From Pseudophaeomoniella oleicola (Eukaryota; Ascomycota; Eurotiomycetes; Phaeomoniellales; Phaeomoniellaceae): a DNA stretch of 64,000 nt. The stretch is from assembly GCA_003868215.1 (NCBI GenBank), contig QWDQ01000062.1, positions 62,001 through 126,000 of the forward strand. Direction: 5' to 3'. The notes below the pieces were generated by a model. That model ran no database searches, was not told the origin of the DNA, and worked only from the letters and a program-made list of their open reading frames with translations. The translations under genes and the position numbers were made by a program. This document shows, in pieces, positions 43,069 through 52,740 of this stretch (position 1 is the first letter of the stretch; the number at the start of each line of letters is the position of its first letter).

Positions 43069-46000
43069 ATGCAGGCTCGCGCCGAAGTAGATGTACTCCC
43101 CGCTCCAACGGGCCCATACGACCCTTCACGCAGCTGGCATGGCTCGCGTACGCCTACAAAGTTTACATTTGGTGGTGACGATGAGGACGTTATCGTAGAA
43201 GACGATCCTCCAAGAGCCGCCAGTTACACAGATCTTCCATCCCTTGTAGAGGGCGGCCCTGACGGTGGAATCAAGCGGACTTTCTCGGAAAATGTACTCG
43301 CCCTGCCATCCGGGTTATCGCAGGATGCGAAGAAGTCGATATACAAACCGCACAAGGAACTTCTGCGGAGGGCCTCACAGAAGTCAACCAAAGCCACATC
43401 GCGACGATCTCCTGCTCGGCCCCAGTCGCAGAGTGATAACTCTAATGGACATATAATACAACCACAGGCAGCGGATGTCAACGAACATAATGCAGAGAAG
43501 AAAGAGAAGGAACACAACAAAGCGCAACTCAAGTCGGTGTCGGGCACGATCCGCGGTCTTGTCAAGAAGCCATGGAAGTCACCATCCAAGCCGAACGACA
43601 AGGAGACTAAGAAGCTGGAGAAAGCCGAGAAAGCCCGGGAGAAGTCTCCTGTGAAGCAAAAGTTCCTGACATTGAAGAAGGGAGAAGCCACTACGGAACG
43701 GAAGCCAAGCATCAGCGCGCAGTCGACTAGCACACACTCAACTTCACGATCTCCTTCCCCTGCCAAATCCAACGGTGCAGTGCATGAGAAGGTAGAAAAG
43801 GAGCCAGTGACGCGACGACCGACCATTTTATCGAAAGGCAGGAGACCACTTAGCGCTTTCATTGGAACACGTTCTGACTCAGAGGCCGTCATTCGAAAAT
43901 CACCATCACTCAGATCCCTTAAGAGCAGCTTTTCCATGGAGAAGATGACGTCCCCATCGACACTGAACGTGACTGTCCCTCCGCTGCCACAAGACTACCT
44001 TCATGAGACGACCCCGAAGCCGTCATTAGATTCAGCAAAGCGGAAAGATCCTTTATGGGGTGCTTTTCGTGCTATTGAGGGCGACTTTCAAAAGTTCCAG
44101 TCAAAATCAAGCAATTTGAAAGTGAACGTGATACGTTCCTCCCTGTTACCATTTTTGAGCAAGTATGCCACACATGCATCTACAACTGCTCTTCGGGTTG
44201 AAGACCTGGACAGGCGTATCATGATCTTGAACAAGTGGTGGACTGTGCTTATGGAAATGCTCAATGGCAGGAACAATCAATCAATATCAGGCATGGATCG
44301 ACCGGTATACCTTGAAGCTATCACAGGTATCATGACTCGCCCAGAATGGCGAATCCCTCCCCTCTCATCAAGCATCAATGTAGCAGAAGTTCCGGCCCCG
44401 AATCGGGCCGATGGTCCAGCGATATCCACGACCTCTCTAGCATCGAGTTCGTCGGATTTCATCACAGACTCGATATACCAAAACGTCAGGAACATGTTTG
44501 TGCAGAACCTCCTCTCTCAGATGGCCTTTGTAGTCGAGAAGATGTCCATGCGGACTGCTCCAGCGAGCTTGGTTACCTTCTGTGGAAAGGCCTGTGCATA
44601 TGCTTTCTTTTTCTGTCCAGGTGTAGCTGACATACTGACTCGGCTCTGGACTCTGTCTCCTGACTGTCTGAGGCGTATTCTCTCCGAATGTGGTGCTCCT
44701 CGTGGCACGAACTTCCGGCAGAAGTCGCAAGAAATAGCAGCATTGTTCCCGGAAGCAGTGAGGGTACTATCGTTTGAATCTCATGGGGCGCTGTGCCGTC
44801 GACTGCGGCAACAACCGTCCCTACCCCTTGGAGCATCGTCCATACGATGGTTCGGCCCCTGGATCAATCGGTGGACCGGGAGAGAGAGTGATCTCTTCTT
44901 CGTGTTCGCTAAGCAGTTCCATGTCTTGGTGTCAGAATTCATACCTGGAGAGTTAGCAATGTGCGATAGGCCGTGTGTGCCAGGACTTGTGTTGGTCCAC
45001 GGTCAGCTCTTGGCTGTCTTGGAAGCTACATTATACAGACAAGCACAAGCAGGTTCTGACAAACTCGAGCAACTCTCTTATACTTTATTCGACGAAATTG
45101 AAGGTCCAGATGCGAGTGCAGCTGCGATGCCATTGACAGCCGCAAATGCTGTTCGTTCAATTGCTGAAAACAGGTTAATAATGCTACTCCGAGATCTCCT
45201 AGCTGACAAGAATCCGGTTCATCACAATGTCCGACAGCTCTATGCGACATCATTTGACAACGTTGTCAAGGCAGCCGCGAGGCGTATCTCAAAATTTGAC
45301 AACAACGCTTGCTTTGTTTTGTGCGACTTCATGGAAGAGGTTCTCGTCATCACTTTCCGATACCAGCAGCACAGCCCTGAAATCGATCTTTTCGATTGGC
45401 CATTCTGGTTCGAAGCATTACGCAAGATGTTGGAGAGCCACAATACGTTGACCGAAGTCCGACTTTTTGCATTTATATACAGCATGTGGCATATACTAAT
45501 TGATAATACCCAGAGACGCCGAGACTTGTGTTTGAATTGGCTGCTTGCGCCGTCGTTCTTTTCCAGATATTATAATCATTGGTCGCCAATGGTTCGCGGT
45601 TACTATTATCGTCTTCTTTGCTGGAGAGTGGCCCGAATTGATGAACAGGGCGTGGACGATTCAGAGTATGATTTTGAGAGGCAGCGGATCAGGCTTGCGC
45701 TAACCGTGGTCAGGCATATTCTTCGCACACTGCAGCAGAGGTTGAATGAACTATGGGGTCAGTTCCTGTATCTCCAGAAGGACGCGGAAGACCGTCAACT
45801 CCCGACTCCCTCTACTGCGCCTTGTAGTCCGGCACCTGGACGAAGGCTTGTCATCCTCCGTATAGACAGTCACCCTCTTCCCCCACCGTTCTTCATGTCG
45901 CTCGAGAACAGCAGTCCCCAGAAACGCCAGAACCAATCTACACCCTATCGAACCCACTCCTCTCTGCTGAACTCGCTACCACCTCCGGAAGAATCCCCGA

Positions 46001-46542
46001 GTCCAAGTAAGAAGAGGTGGAGCCTTCTGAAAGGCATCGTTCCTTTTAGTAACCCTGGTAACAGCCGGCCTGGAGAAGTCACACCGCCCGGAAGTGCTTC
46101 AGACGAGAACTTTTCCAACGGTGAAGAGACGCCACATCCGAAGAGCTTGGCAAGGAACTCATCTGGTGGATCGGCATCCGAAACGGGCACATCAAGCCCG
46201 GCACACCAGCCATTTTCCTTCAAGTTCTCCCTCGAGTGGCTTGATCGACCGAGCTGGCCCAGCAGAAATCGGCCACTGGCCCCGCCTCGTCTTCCACAGT
46301 TTGCGCAGGACTTCATGGAAGGGCTGGCAGAGAAAGAAGTACTGCCGCCGATTGTGCCAGCTCCCCCTCGTCATGACCAACTGCCCTCATCGCGATATTG
46401 CGGACGAGCATTGGCGGAGTGGGGGCAAGTTGTCTCGGAGTGCAACAGCTTCTTTGATCGTCGACGTGACGAAGGGGTGCCTCTCAGCAAGCTTGTCGAG
46501 ACACCAACTTTAAGCGTGGACAGTTTCCGCATGCTCAGTTAG
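43069..46542 (+). CDS. UPF0592 (DUF1765) family protein
   Basis: A single exon of 1157 residues from ATG 43069. The frame is open for a further 36 nt upstream (encoding LRELVSPE) before a stop, with no ATG there, so a spliced upstream exon cannot be excluded. The first 300 residues are basic and Ser/Pro-rich (disordered). The conserved core, about residues 330-880, has LWGAFRAIEGDFQKFQ, NKWWTVLMEMLNG and the DUF1765 block around LFDWPFWFEALRKMLESHNTLTEVRLFAFIYSMW...RRRDLCLNWLL, followed by FFSRYYNHWSPMVRGYYYRLLCWRV. After a Ser/Pro-rich stretch, a final motif RYCGRALAEWGQVVSECNSFFDRRRDEGVP closes the protein. A fission-yeast relative is annotated as a membrane protein of unknown function; I see only moderate hydrophobicity and make no functional claim. 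Confidence 0.85.
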   Translation: MQARAEVDVLPAPTGPYDPSRSWHGSRTPTKFTFGGDDEDVIVEDDPPRAASYTDLPSLVEGGPDGGIKRTFSENVLALPSGLSQDAKKSIYKPHKELLRRASQKSTKATSRRSPARPQSQSDNSNGHIIQPQAADVNEHNAEKKEKEHNKAQLKSVSGTIRGLVKKPWKSPSKPNDKETKKLEKAEKAREKSPVKQKFLTLKKGEATTERKPSISAQSTSTHSTSRSPSPAKSNGAVHEKVEKEPVTRRPTILSKGRRPLSAFIGTRSDSEAVIRKSPSLRSLKSSFSMEKMTSPSTLNVTVPPLPQDYLHETTPKPSLDSAKRKDPLWGAFRAIEGDFQKFQSKSSNLKVNVIRSSLLPFLSKYATHASTTALRVEDLDRRIMILNKWWTVLMEMLNGRNNQSISGMDRPVYLEAITGIMTRPEWRIPPLSSSINVAEVPAPNRADGPAISTTSLASSSSDFITDSIYQNVRNMFVQNLLSQMAFVVEKMSMRTAPASLVTFCGKACAYAFFFCPGVADILTRLWTLSPDCLRRILSECGAPRGTNFRQKSQEIAALFPEAVRVLSFESHGALCRRLRQQPSLPLGASSIRWFGPWINRWTGRESDLFFVFAKQFHVLVSEFIPGELAMCDRPCVPGLVLVHGQLLAVLEATLYRQAQAGSDKLEQLSYTLFDEIEGPDASAAAMPLTAANAVRSIAENRLIMLLRDLLADKNPVHHNVRQLYATSFDNVVKAAARRISKFDNNACFVLCDFMEEVLVITFRYQQHSPEIDLFDWPFWFEALRKMLESHNTLTEVRLFAFIYSMWHILIDNTQRRRDLCLNWLLAPSFFSRYYNHWSPMVRGYYYRLLCWRVARIDEQGVDDSEYDFERQRIRLALTVVRHILRTLQQRLNELWGQFLYLQKDAEDRQLPTPSTAPCSPAPGRRLVILRIDSHPLPPPFFMSLENSSPQKRQNQSTPYRTHSSLLNSLPPPEESPSPSKKRWSLLKGIVPFSNPGNSRPGEVTPPGSASDENFSNGEETPHPKSLARNSSGGSASETGTSSPAHQPFSFKFSLEWLDRPSWPSRNRPLAPPRLPQFAQDFMEGLAEKEVLPPIVPAPPRHDQLPSSRYCGRALAEWGQVVSECNSFFDRRRDEGVPLSKLVETPTLSVDSFRMLS

Positions 46543-47662
46543 AGGCGTGCTAGACGATCGGGCCACCTACATTCCAATTTTGCACGTCTCCTGACTCGGC
46601 GACCATCGTAACGTATTGGACGAATATCGAGTGCTTTCTTGTCTATGGTTTTTGAATGAGCGCATACATCTGGCGGGATCCGTCCCTTTTGTTTTGGGTT
46701 TCTTTTTATCAGGCATATACGGATCATTGAATATATACACGGCATGGTACTGGGATGTGGAAGGACACCTAAGGTAGGTAGGTAGTGTCTCTACCGTACG
46801 GCTTCATTGAAGCCGTTGTTTGAATAGCATGAATATACATTAATATTGACTGTATCGCACACAGCCTTGAGTGAGCACGTACTTCCCAATCTACGGACCG
46901 TACCCGTATGTTACGATAAGATCGTGAGCCTGTCTGCTTCTCGACTAGCATTGGCACATGCAGTAGTTGTCCAAGGATAGGCTGTTTGTTTTTAGGATCT
47001 GTGTTTAGGTGTATTCTCCGATCCTTAGGCGCATACCTAGGGCGGCCTACGATAGTAGGATCTTCAGTTGAAGGTTCACACCGTTGATTTGCACTAGAGA
47101 ATGGCGTTTGCTCTTTTCTTGATTTTCCCGTGCGAGCGAAGCGATACGCCTCGATGCTTGGCTCGTTGGGTTGAGTTGACCCACACACTCGATTTTGATG
47201 TTTCACGAGGCCGCTGGGAACGACGTCATAAGTATTAAGTCAACCAACCACAATCATCAGTCTCTCCCAAAAGTCCAGAATCACTTTCAGCGTAACGGAT
47301 GCACTTGGTATTCTAGCCCTTATCAACCACTGATTCCGCTAGTGATAGATGATGAGAGACTCAAGCAGGGATCAGCTGTGGCGTAGGTTGACACGCACAT
47401 GCAAAGGATCCGAAGGAGACATCAGTCGTGAAAGTATGAAAGTATGAGAGACCGAGAGAATGATGGCATATGACGATGACGAACGTATGCATGCGCCACA
47501 CCTCCATTTGGTTTCTACTATCTATTTCATCTTGTTGTTTTCCTCGTCTCTCAGTCTGTGCTTCATAATATCAAACATTCTTCTTCAGTCCCATAAGCAG
47601 CTAGTGAATAGTGTTCCTTCCTGGCATCTCATCTCTTATACATCACTACTACCACATCAAAC
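46543..47662. other. Intergenic UPF0592 3' region to small-protein promoter
   Basis: About 1.1 kb. It contains a CTAAGGTAGGTAGGTAG word near 46769-46784. No coding region is supported; the minus-strand open frame at 46769-47206 shows no recognisable features. Confidence 0.6.
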
Positions 47663-48121
47663 ATGGAATGGTCAAAGAAGACGTACAACAACCAATACGA
47701 GAAGTGGGTTCCATGGCTGGAAGACAAGTATCTGGCCTGGTTTGGGGAGAACAAGACTAGCTACGTTGCCAAAGGTGAGTTCGCTCTCAGTTCTCTCTCT
47801 CTACTACATGGCTGGACACTCGTACGAGTCTTCTCTCCGCTGGCATCCTGGGTGACCCTGTTACTCGGAGATCTGTGCTCATAAGCTGCTCCGAAGATAT
47901 ACATCATATGCTAACAGCTTGTCTTCACTCTAGAGAAACTCAGAGAAACAAACATAACCGGTGACAAGAACATCGGCGCAGTCACAGACGGTGTGGCTGA
48001 AGGTGTTGGCGGTCAATTCGGTGAAGGTGGTCTCGGTGAAGGGGTCGGCAAATTAACGAGCGACCAAGTCTGGACAAGGAGTGAGAGGCAGGGAAAAGGT
48101 GAGGGTGGTGGTGTGATGTAG
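47663..48121 (+). CDS. Small conserved-looking fungal protein, unknown function
   Basis: Two exons, 47663-47774 and 47934-48121, with a 159-nt intron (GTGAGT ... CTAAC ... CTCTAG); 99 residues. The N-terminal half is Trp/Lys/Tyr-rich (MEWSKKTYNNQYEKWVPWLEDKYLAWFGENKTSY). The second half is a charged segment (KEKLRETNITGDKNIGAV) and Gly-rich amphipathic repeats (GVAEGVGGQFGEGGLGEGVG). There is no signal peptide or membrane span. I have seen similar short proteins in other ascomycetes but know of no function. The splice and the strong start context (AACATGG) support it as a real gene. Confidence 0.72.
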
Positions 48122-49058
48122 AGCTGACATGGGAGCCTACTGTCACGTCGCTCGATCCTGGGGGCCAATCTGCGTGTGTTGTTATCTTCTGGTTGAAGAA
48201 CCATTGAAGAGCTATGAATGTTGTTGATGGACATCAGCGTTTCACGATGTAATGTTTTGAGGTTTCCTAGAACTTGTCCATTTTTGTCTGCACACAAAGC
48301 TGCTTATCGCAGGCCTTGACTTTTAGCGTCACGTTGTTGGAACAGTGTCACTTTTATCTGCAATGAACTTCGTACAGCCCTTTTCGACTTCGAGGCATAG
48401 TGACGTTGCTGCTTTCACCCCTCCGTAGGGCCAGTCTTTCCTATTCTTCACTCTCCTCGCGTCCTCCTTTCTCTTCTACCCTGCAGATCCCACTCTCATT
48501 TTCAGATCTCCTACTTTCCTACGTCTCCAGGCTAGGCTTCCATGAGCGAAGTGAAGTCTGGAACTCTAAAGCTACTGGATACACAACACTGCTCTCTCAA
48601 GTAGCACATCGTTGCCTAGATCCTTACTCAATCTGGAGTCTGCCTAATTCACTTCTCACTCTTCATTTCTCGAACCCTGGCCGTTCCTCCAACCTTTACA
48701 AATCCACACATTAGATCCCACGATCTTCACTTCTCCGACACCAGAAATTTGGGCAAAAGAGGCCAATATCAAATACGCATTGATCACGTCCCTTCACCAG
48801 TCTCTTCTATTTCTCACCTTTCTCCTATCAAGAAAACACCTATCTATCTGAGAAACACAACCTACCGTTTTCCTCCCCCACACGTTTCATTTTCCCAATA
48901 CACACTCGCACACACATCATATCATCTCAGTAAGAGAGGACTAAAGCTCTCTCTCTCTCTCGAAAAGCACCGCTGAGAACGATAAGATTACCCTGTGCTC
49001 CCTTGAAGGCTTACACAGAGAATACCAAACGCAATAAATCAGTCAACTAAGTTCCAAG
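48122..49058. other. Intergenic, pyrimidine-rich leader region
   Basis: About 940 nt between tandem plus-strand genes. The plus strand from about 48410 to 48970 is rich in CT and TTCTC blocks, ending in a (CT)n run near 48948-48961, as in long fungal 5' leaders. The open frame at 48400-48714 looks like translated pyrimidine tract and is not supported. Confidence 0.6.
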
Positions 49059-50423
49059 ATGCCGAAAGCTCTCACGCAAGACGATCACTATGCCTTTCTC
49101 TTGAGCTGTCTCAGCGGCTATGGAGGAGTTGGAAGTTTGACGGTAAGTTCCTAAAAACTTCCCTTCCCCTGTCAAGACCCTCTCTCCCCTTGCCAAATTG
49201 GTTGTCATACGGAGTTAAGAGGATGCTGATCTTTCGGAATGGAATAGAGAATCGACTGGGATTTCGTATGTGGGAAATGGGGGATTTCATTGAGTTCTGC
49301 GTAAGTTTCTTTCTGGTCTGTCTTGTGTCTAGCAAACCCTGAAGATGTATGACTATGTCTTTCTCTCTATATCACTCCTTTTATGGTAGTCTTCCCTCTT
49401 ATCCCATCTCCCTTCTTTATCGACCCATCATAGCCGCCGGCCGGCTCTACGCAATTTCCTAACAGAATTTCAAACAGCCAACGCCGTTTGGGTACCATCC
49501 TCTCCGAGGCCAAAAAGGCAAACTCCATACCCCGAGGATCGTCGTCAGCAAACAGGCATCGTGAGAACCTGAGGACCCCTCCCCAGGCTCCGCAAACCCC
49601 ACAGTCCCGATATCGCGCCGGCGCCGCAAGACCTCCTACCACAAGGCCGCAGATGAACATCAGACGCCCTGGCAAGCGACCGTTTGGATCCATGGATCTA
49701 ACCGAGGAAGGCGACGACTATGGCAACGACGATGACGACGACGACGATGTTGTAATTGCACAAGCCAATGGCAATCTTCACGTCAGAGCAAGTGCATCTT
49801 CAACAACAACCGGACGCAGCCGTGACGCCGCCATCAAAGTCTACAACAGCAGTAGCGATGATGATGACAATCAGGCAGCAGAAGAAGAAGAAGAATCACA
49901 CGGTGATCGAATGAGAATGGCAGGCAGAAGAAGGAATAACAATAATAATAACAAGAGACGCAAGAAGACCTGCATCGGCACCTTACCCGTCATCAAGAGC
50001 GATGATGAAATGACCGAAAGTGGAGACGTCATAATTCACGACGACACTGATGGCAATGTGAGTAAAGACGTCGTCAAACGCGAATTCAAAGCCAAAGAAG
50101 ACACTTCCGCTCCTCCTCCTCCTCCTCCTCCTCCCCCTCATACTTATCATGGCAATAACGACAATGATGACGACGACGACGAAATCCAATTCCTCGGCAC
50201 AACCACCAGATCATCAACAGCTACCAAAACCAAACCCGTATCCGTATCCGTCTCATCTTCCAACACCACCACCGCCACCACCAATCCAAACCCAAAACCC
50301 CGCAATTTCCGATCCGCCACAGTTCCCGCCCATACAGATACTACAGGTCGTAGTGGGAACGGGAGTGGGAGTGGGAGTATGACGAGGTTCTTGAATGAAT
50401 TGCAGTTGTTTGGAGGGATTTGA
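49059..50423 (+). CDS. Nuclear-type protein with short N-terminal helical domain and homopolymer runs
   Basis: Three exons: 49059-49142, 49248-49300 and 49466-50423, with introns of 105 and 165 nt; 364 residues. The spliced N-terminus reads MPKALTQDDHYAFLLSCLSGYGG, then RIDWDFVCGKWGIS, then NSQRRLGTILSEAKK. This spacing of three helices with conserved Trp resembles the short Myb/SANT-like or winged-helix domain found at the start of many small ascomycete proteins; DNA binding is inferred, not shown. The rest is disordered and rich in homopolymers: Asp (DDDDDDD near 115), Glu, Asn (NNNNNN near 180), nine or ten Pro near 245, and Ser/Thr. The C-terminus GSMTRFLNELQLFGGI is a short amphipathic helix. 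I do not recognise a named family. Confidence 0.7.
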
Positions 50424-51238
50424 TCTGATTTGATCGGATCGGATCGGATTGGATCTGATCTGGTCAAATGAACGAGAGCAAAGGGGGTTCTGTGTTTCTG
50501 TATGAAAGACAGGGGTACACACGGGGCGTGCAAGGTTGTCGCTCGCTTGAGGACGACAGAACAGAACAGAACAGGACACGACACAATGAGGGATGGATGC
50601 GGTACTGTACATACATGTGTACACGACGGTATCCTCCCTCCTCCCCCCCTCAATCCCCCAAAAAAGGGTTCATAGGTGATGAGAAAACGGCTTTTTGTTT
50701 TCTATTTGTTTGTTTGTTTGTTTGTCTTGCAAGTATTATTAATGAATTAAATGTATTAAATGTATTATTGTATAACTAATCTTTCTCCCTTTTTCGTTCT
50801 CCCTTCCCTTGTATTCACAGATAATTAATCTGCATCTTCTGAAGTCATGAGCAGTTCCAGGCTCCTCGCGAAAAGAAAGGAAAGGAAAGGGAAAAAATTC
50901 CCACAGAGACGACGTGTTGACTGGTTTTCCAACATACGTTCATTTTCTGGTGTTACAGGGGGTTGTTGTTGGATGTTTTCTTCATGTACGTTTTTGCGAT
51001 TCGGTTGGGAGGGGTGGAGGAGGGTTTTGTGGGAGATGATCTTGAGATTTCCTAGGAAAGGAGAGAAAAAGTCAAGAATGCTCTTTTGTCAAAGGGTTTG
51101 TCTTTCTCTGCGTCTGTCTGTCCCCGGGGGTTATTATACTTAGTGTGTAACCGGAATAGATGAGATGAGAGTCGTGAGGATTCTCGTAATTATATGTGCT
51201 GTAATCTAAGAGAGTCTCCACGTCGTTCCTCATTCTCA
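50424..51238. other. Convergent intergenic region
   Basis: About 815 nt between converging genes. Right after the upstream stop there is a run of GATCGGATCG-like words (50424-50464). A (GTTT)n tract lies at 50704-50724, followed by AT-rich DNA. No coding region is supported. Confidence 0.65.
50704..50724. repeat. (GTTT)n microsatellite
   Basis: Five tandem TTTG/GTTT units in the 3' region of the homopolymer-rich gene. Confidence 0.85.
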
Positions 51239-52336
51239 TTATTGTTTCATCATACACTCCCTACCACCGTCCGCATGCCTCCACATCATCGCCCTCCAGA
51301 CGCCCCACCCATGCACCACGACCGCGACGACGACGGCCGCATGGAAAACCTGGTGACTACTTCCCCAGACGTCGAATTTGCCCCTTTTCCACCCGAATAC
51401 GCCGTCGCTGGCCCACCGTTCGGGGATCCTGGCTGCGTAGATCGCCGCGCCGAGCACGTACAGCACACCTTGCAAGACGACGTGTTCCAAACTGAGGACG
51501 TGTCTCAGCGCGACCAACGCCGTGTCGAATGGTGGGTGCGGCTCTAGAAACCACAGGGCGTGACCTATGGGTAAGACGGCGCTCATGCCTAATCCGACGA
51601 ACATGCCGGCGCGCCAGGGACGATATTTTGGCGTGCGGAATAGCGGGTGAAGACTCACGCCTATGGTTAGGATTGCGAACCCGGTGATCATGATGAGATA
51701 CGCGCGTAAAAGGGATGGGTGACACCAGAATCCGTACCAGAGCGTGGGCACGAATGAACCCCAGATCAAGGCCACGATGCCGACGTAGTCGAGTTGATTC
51801 CCCCATTTGGCGACCAGCGGGGAGTGGTTCGTGATCGTGTGGAAGGTTGCGGACATACAGAGGCAGGTACAGGCGCCGAAGATGAAAGCCAGAAGAACGA
51901 TGGCATCGCTCGTTGTGAAGATCGGAGAGAACGAGAAGAGAGAAGTGGTGAGGTCTGCGGTACGGGACCGAATGGTTGTGTAGAGATAGTACGAAATGAA
52001 GGGGATGAGTAGAGCGGGGACCATATGCGAGTATATGTTGAACGTTTCATTATGGATGTAAGAAAGAGATTTGAACGAGAGGAGAAATGAATTTGACTGC
52101 GGTCGATAGTACGACGTGATGTATGGGTTATCTTGCATCCAAGGAGGAAGTTCAGAGAAGGCGAGAAGACGGCGTCCATTAGGTCTTGAAGACGATGCCG
52201 GGACATTGCCTTTCACAGGCAGTTGTGATGTCGGGTTCTGATGTACTCGCTCTGAATTAGTCGTTGTCTTTGCCGGTGTTGTAAATGGAGACGGCGATGT
52301 CTGGCGGGATCGCCGTGGTCGAGGACTTGATGGCAT
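51239..52336 (-). CDS. PAQR/adiponectin-receptor-like (Izh/hemolysin III) membrane protein
   Basis: A single exon of 365 residues. A disordered 55-residue N-terminus rich in Ser/Pro/Arg is followed by ELPPWMQDNPYITSYYRP, the entry motif of PAQR proteins. Seven hydrophobic helices then follow. The conserved metal/catalytic residues are present: SATFHT after helix 2 (Ser and His), QLDYVGI (Asp) at helix 3, HPLFRTPKYR, and the C-terminal RIPERW ... FDVWGSSHQVFH pair of His. Fungal relatives (Izh family) act in zinc and lipid homeostasis and may have ceramidase-like activity; the localisation is probably ER or plasma membrane. No intron is needed. Confidence 0.93.
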   Translation of the reverse strand: MPSSPRPRRSRQTSPSPFTTPAKTTTNSERVHQNPTSQLPVKGNVPASSSRPNGRRLLAFSELPPWMQDNPYITSYYRPQSNSFLLSFKSLSYIHNETFNIYSHMVPALLIPFISYYLYTTIRSRTADLTTSLFSFSPIFTTSDAIVLLAFIFGACTCLCMSATFHTITNHSPLVAKWGNQLDYVGIVALIWGSFVPTLWYGFWCHPSLLRAYLIMITGFAILTIGVSLHPLFRTPKYRPWRAGMFVGLGMSAVLPIGHALWFLEPHPPFDTALVALRHVLSLEHVVLQGVLYVLGAAIYAARIPERWASDGVFGWKRGKFDVWGSSHQVFHAAVVVAVVVHGWGVWRAMMWRHADGGRECMMKQ

Positions 52337-52740
52337 CAGGTTGAGAATATCAAGGAAGCAAAACTCTAGGCTCTATGCATTAAGAAAGCAGCTATCATAC
52401 ACGAGTAAGTCTATTCATATTGTCTATATTGTGGAATTATATACAATAGAAAGGAAGTAGGAAGGAAGAAGTCGATGCTGTGAGATTGTTGGGCGGCGTT
52501 TCCTTGTTGGGAGTTCCGCATTCCTTGGCGTTGCATGTGGACTGAAGACGTTGACGTTCGGTTGGTTCCTCGGCTGATTATATTTCTTACCGAGACCACA
52601 CCATAACACTCACTACCAGACCCCGAACGTGCGTATCCTTTCGTCGTAGAGGCGCTCATAGATACGGTACAGTACTTCCATTGCTGATGGGAAGGCCTCC
52701 ATGTGTCCTGTCCTATTCTCCAGCCATGGGGTTTACTGGT
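52337..52740. other. Intergenic PAQR promoter / TFC6 3' region
   Basis: About 400 nt between two minus-strand genes; no coding region is supported. Confidence 0.6.

Noticed and set aside
43224-43937. Minus-strand open frame of 237 codons
   Set aside because: It is antisense to the disordered N-terminus of the UPF0592 protein and has no recognisable features.
48400-48714. Plus-strand open frame of 104 codons upstream of the homopolymer-rich gene
   Set aside because: Its Ser/Leu/Pro composition is what a pyrimidine-rich leader gives when translated.
51194-51547. Plus-strand open frame of 117 codons, His/Asp/Pro-rich
   Set aside because: It lies antisense to the conserved C-terminal part of the PAQR gene, whose motifs are clear.
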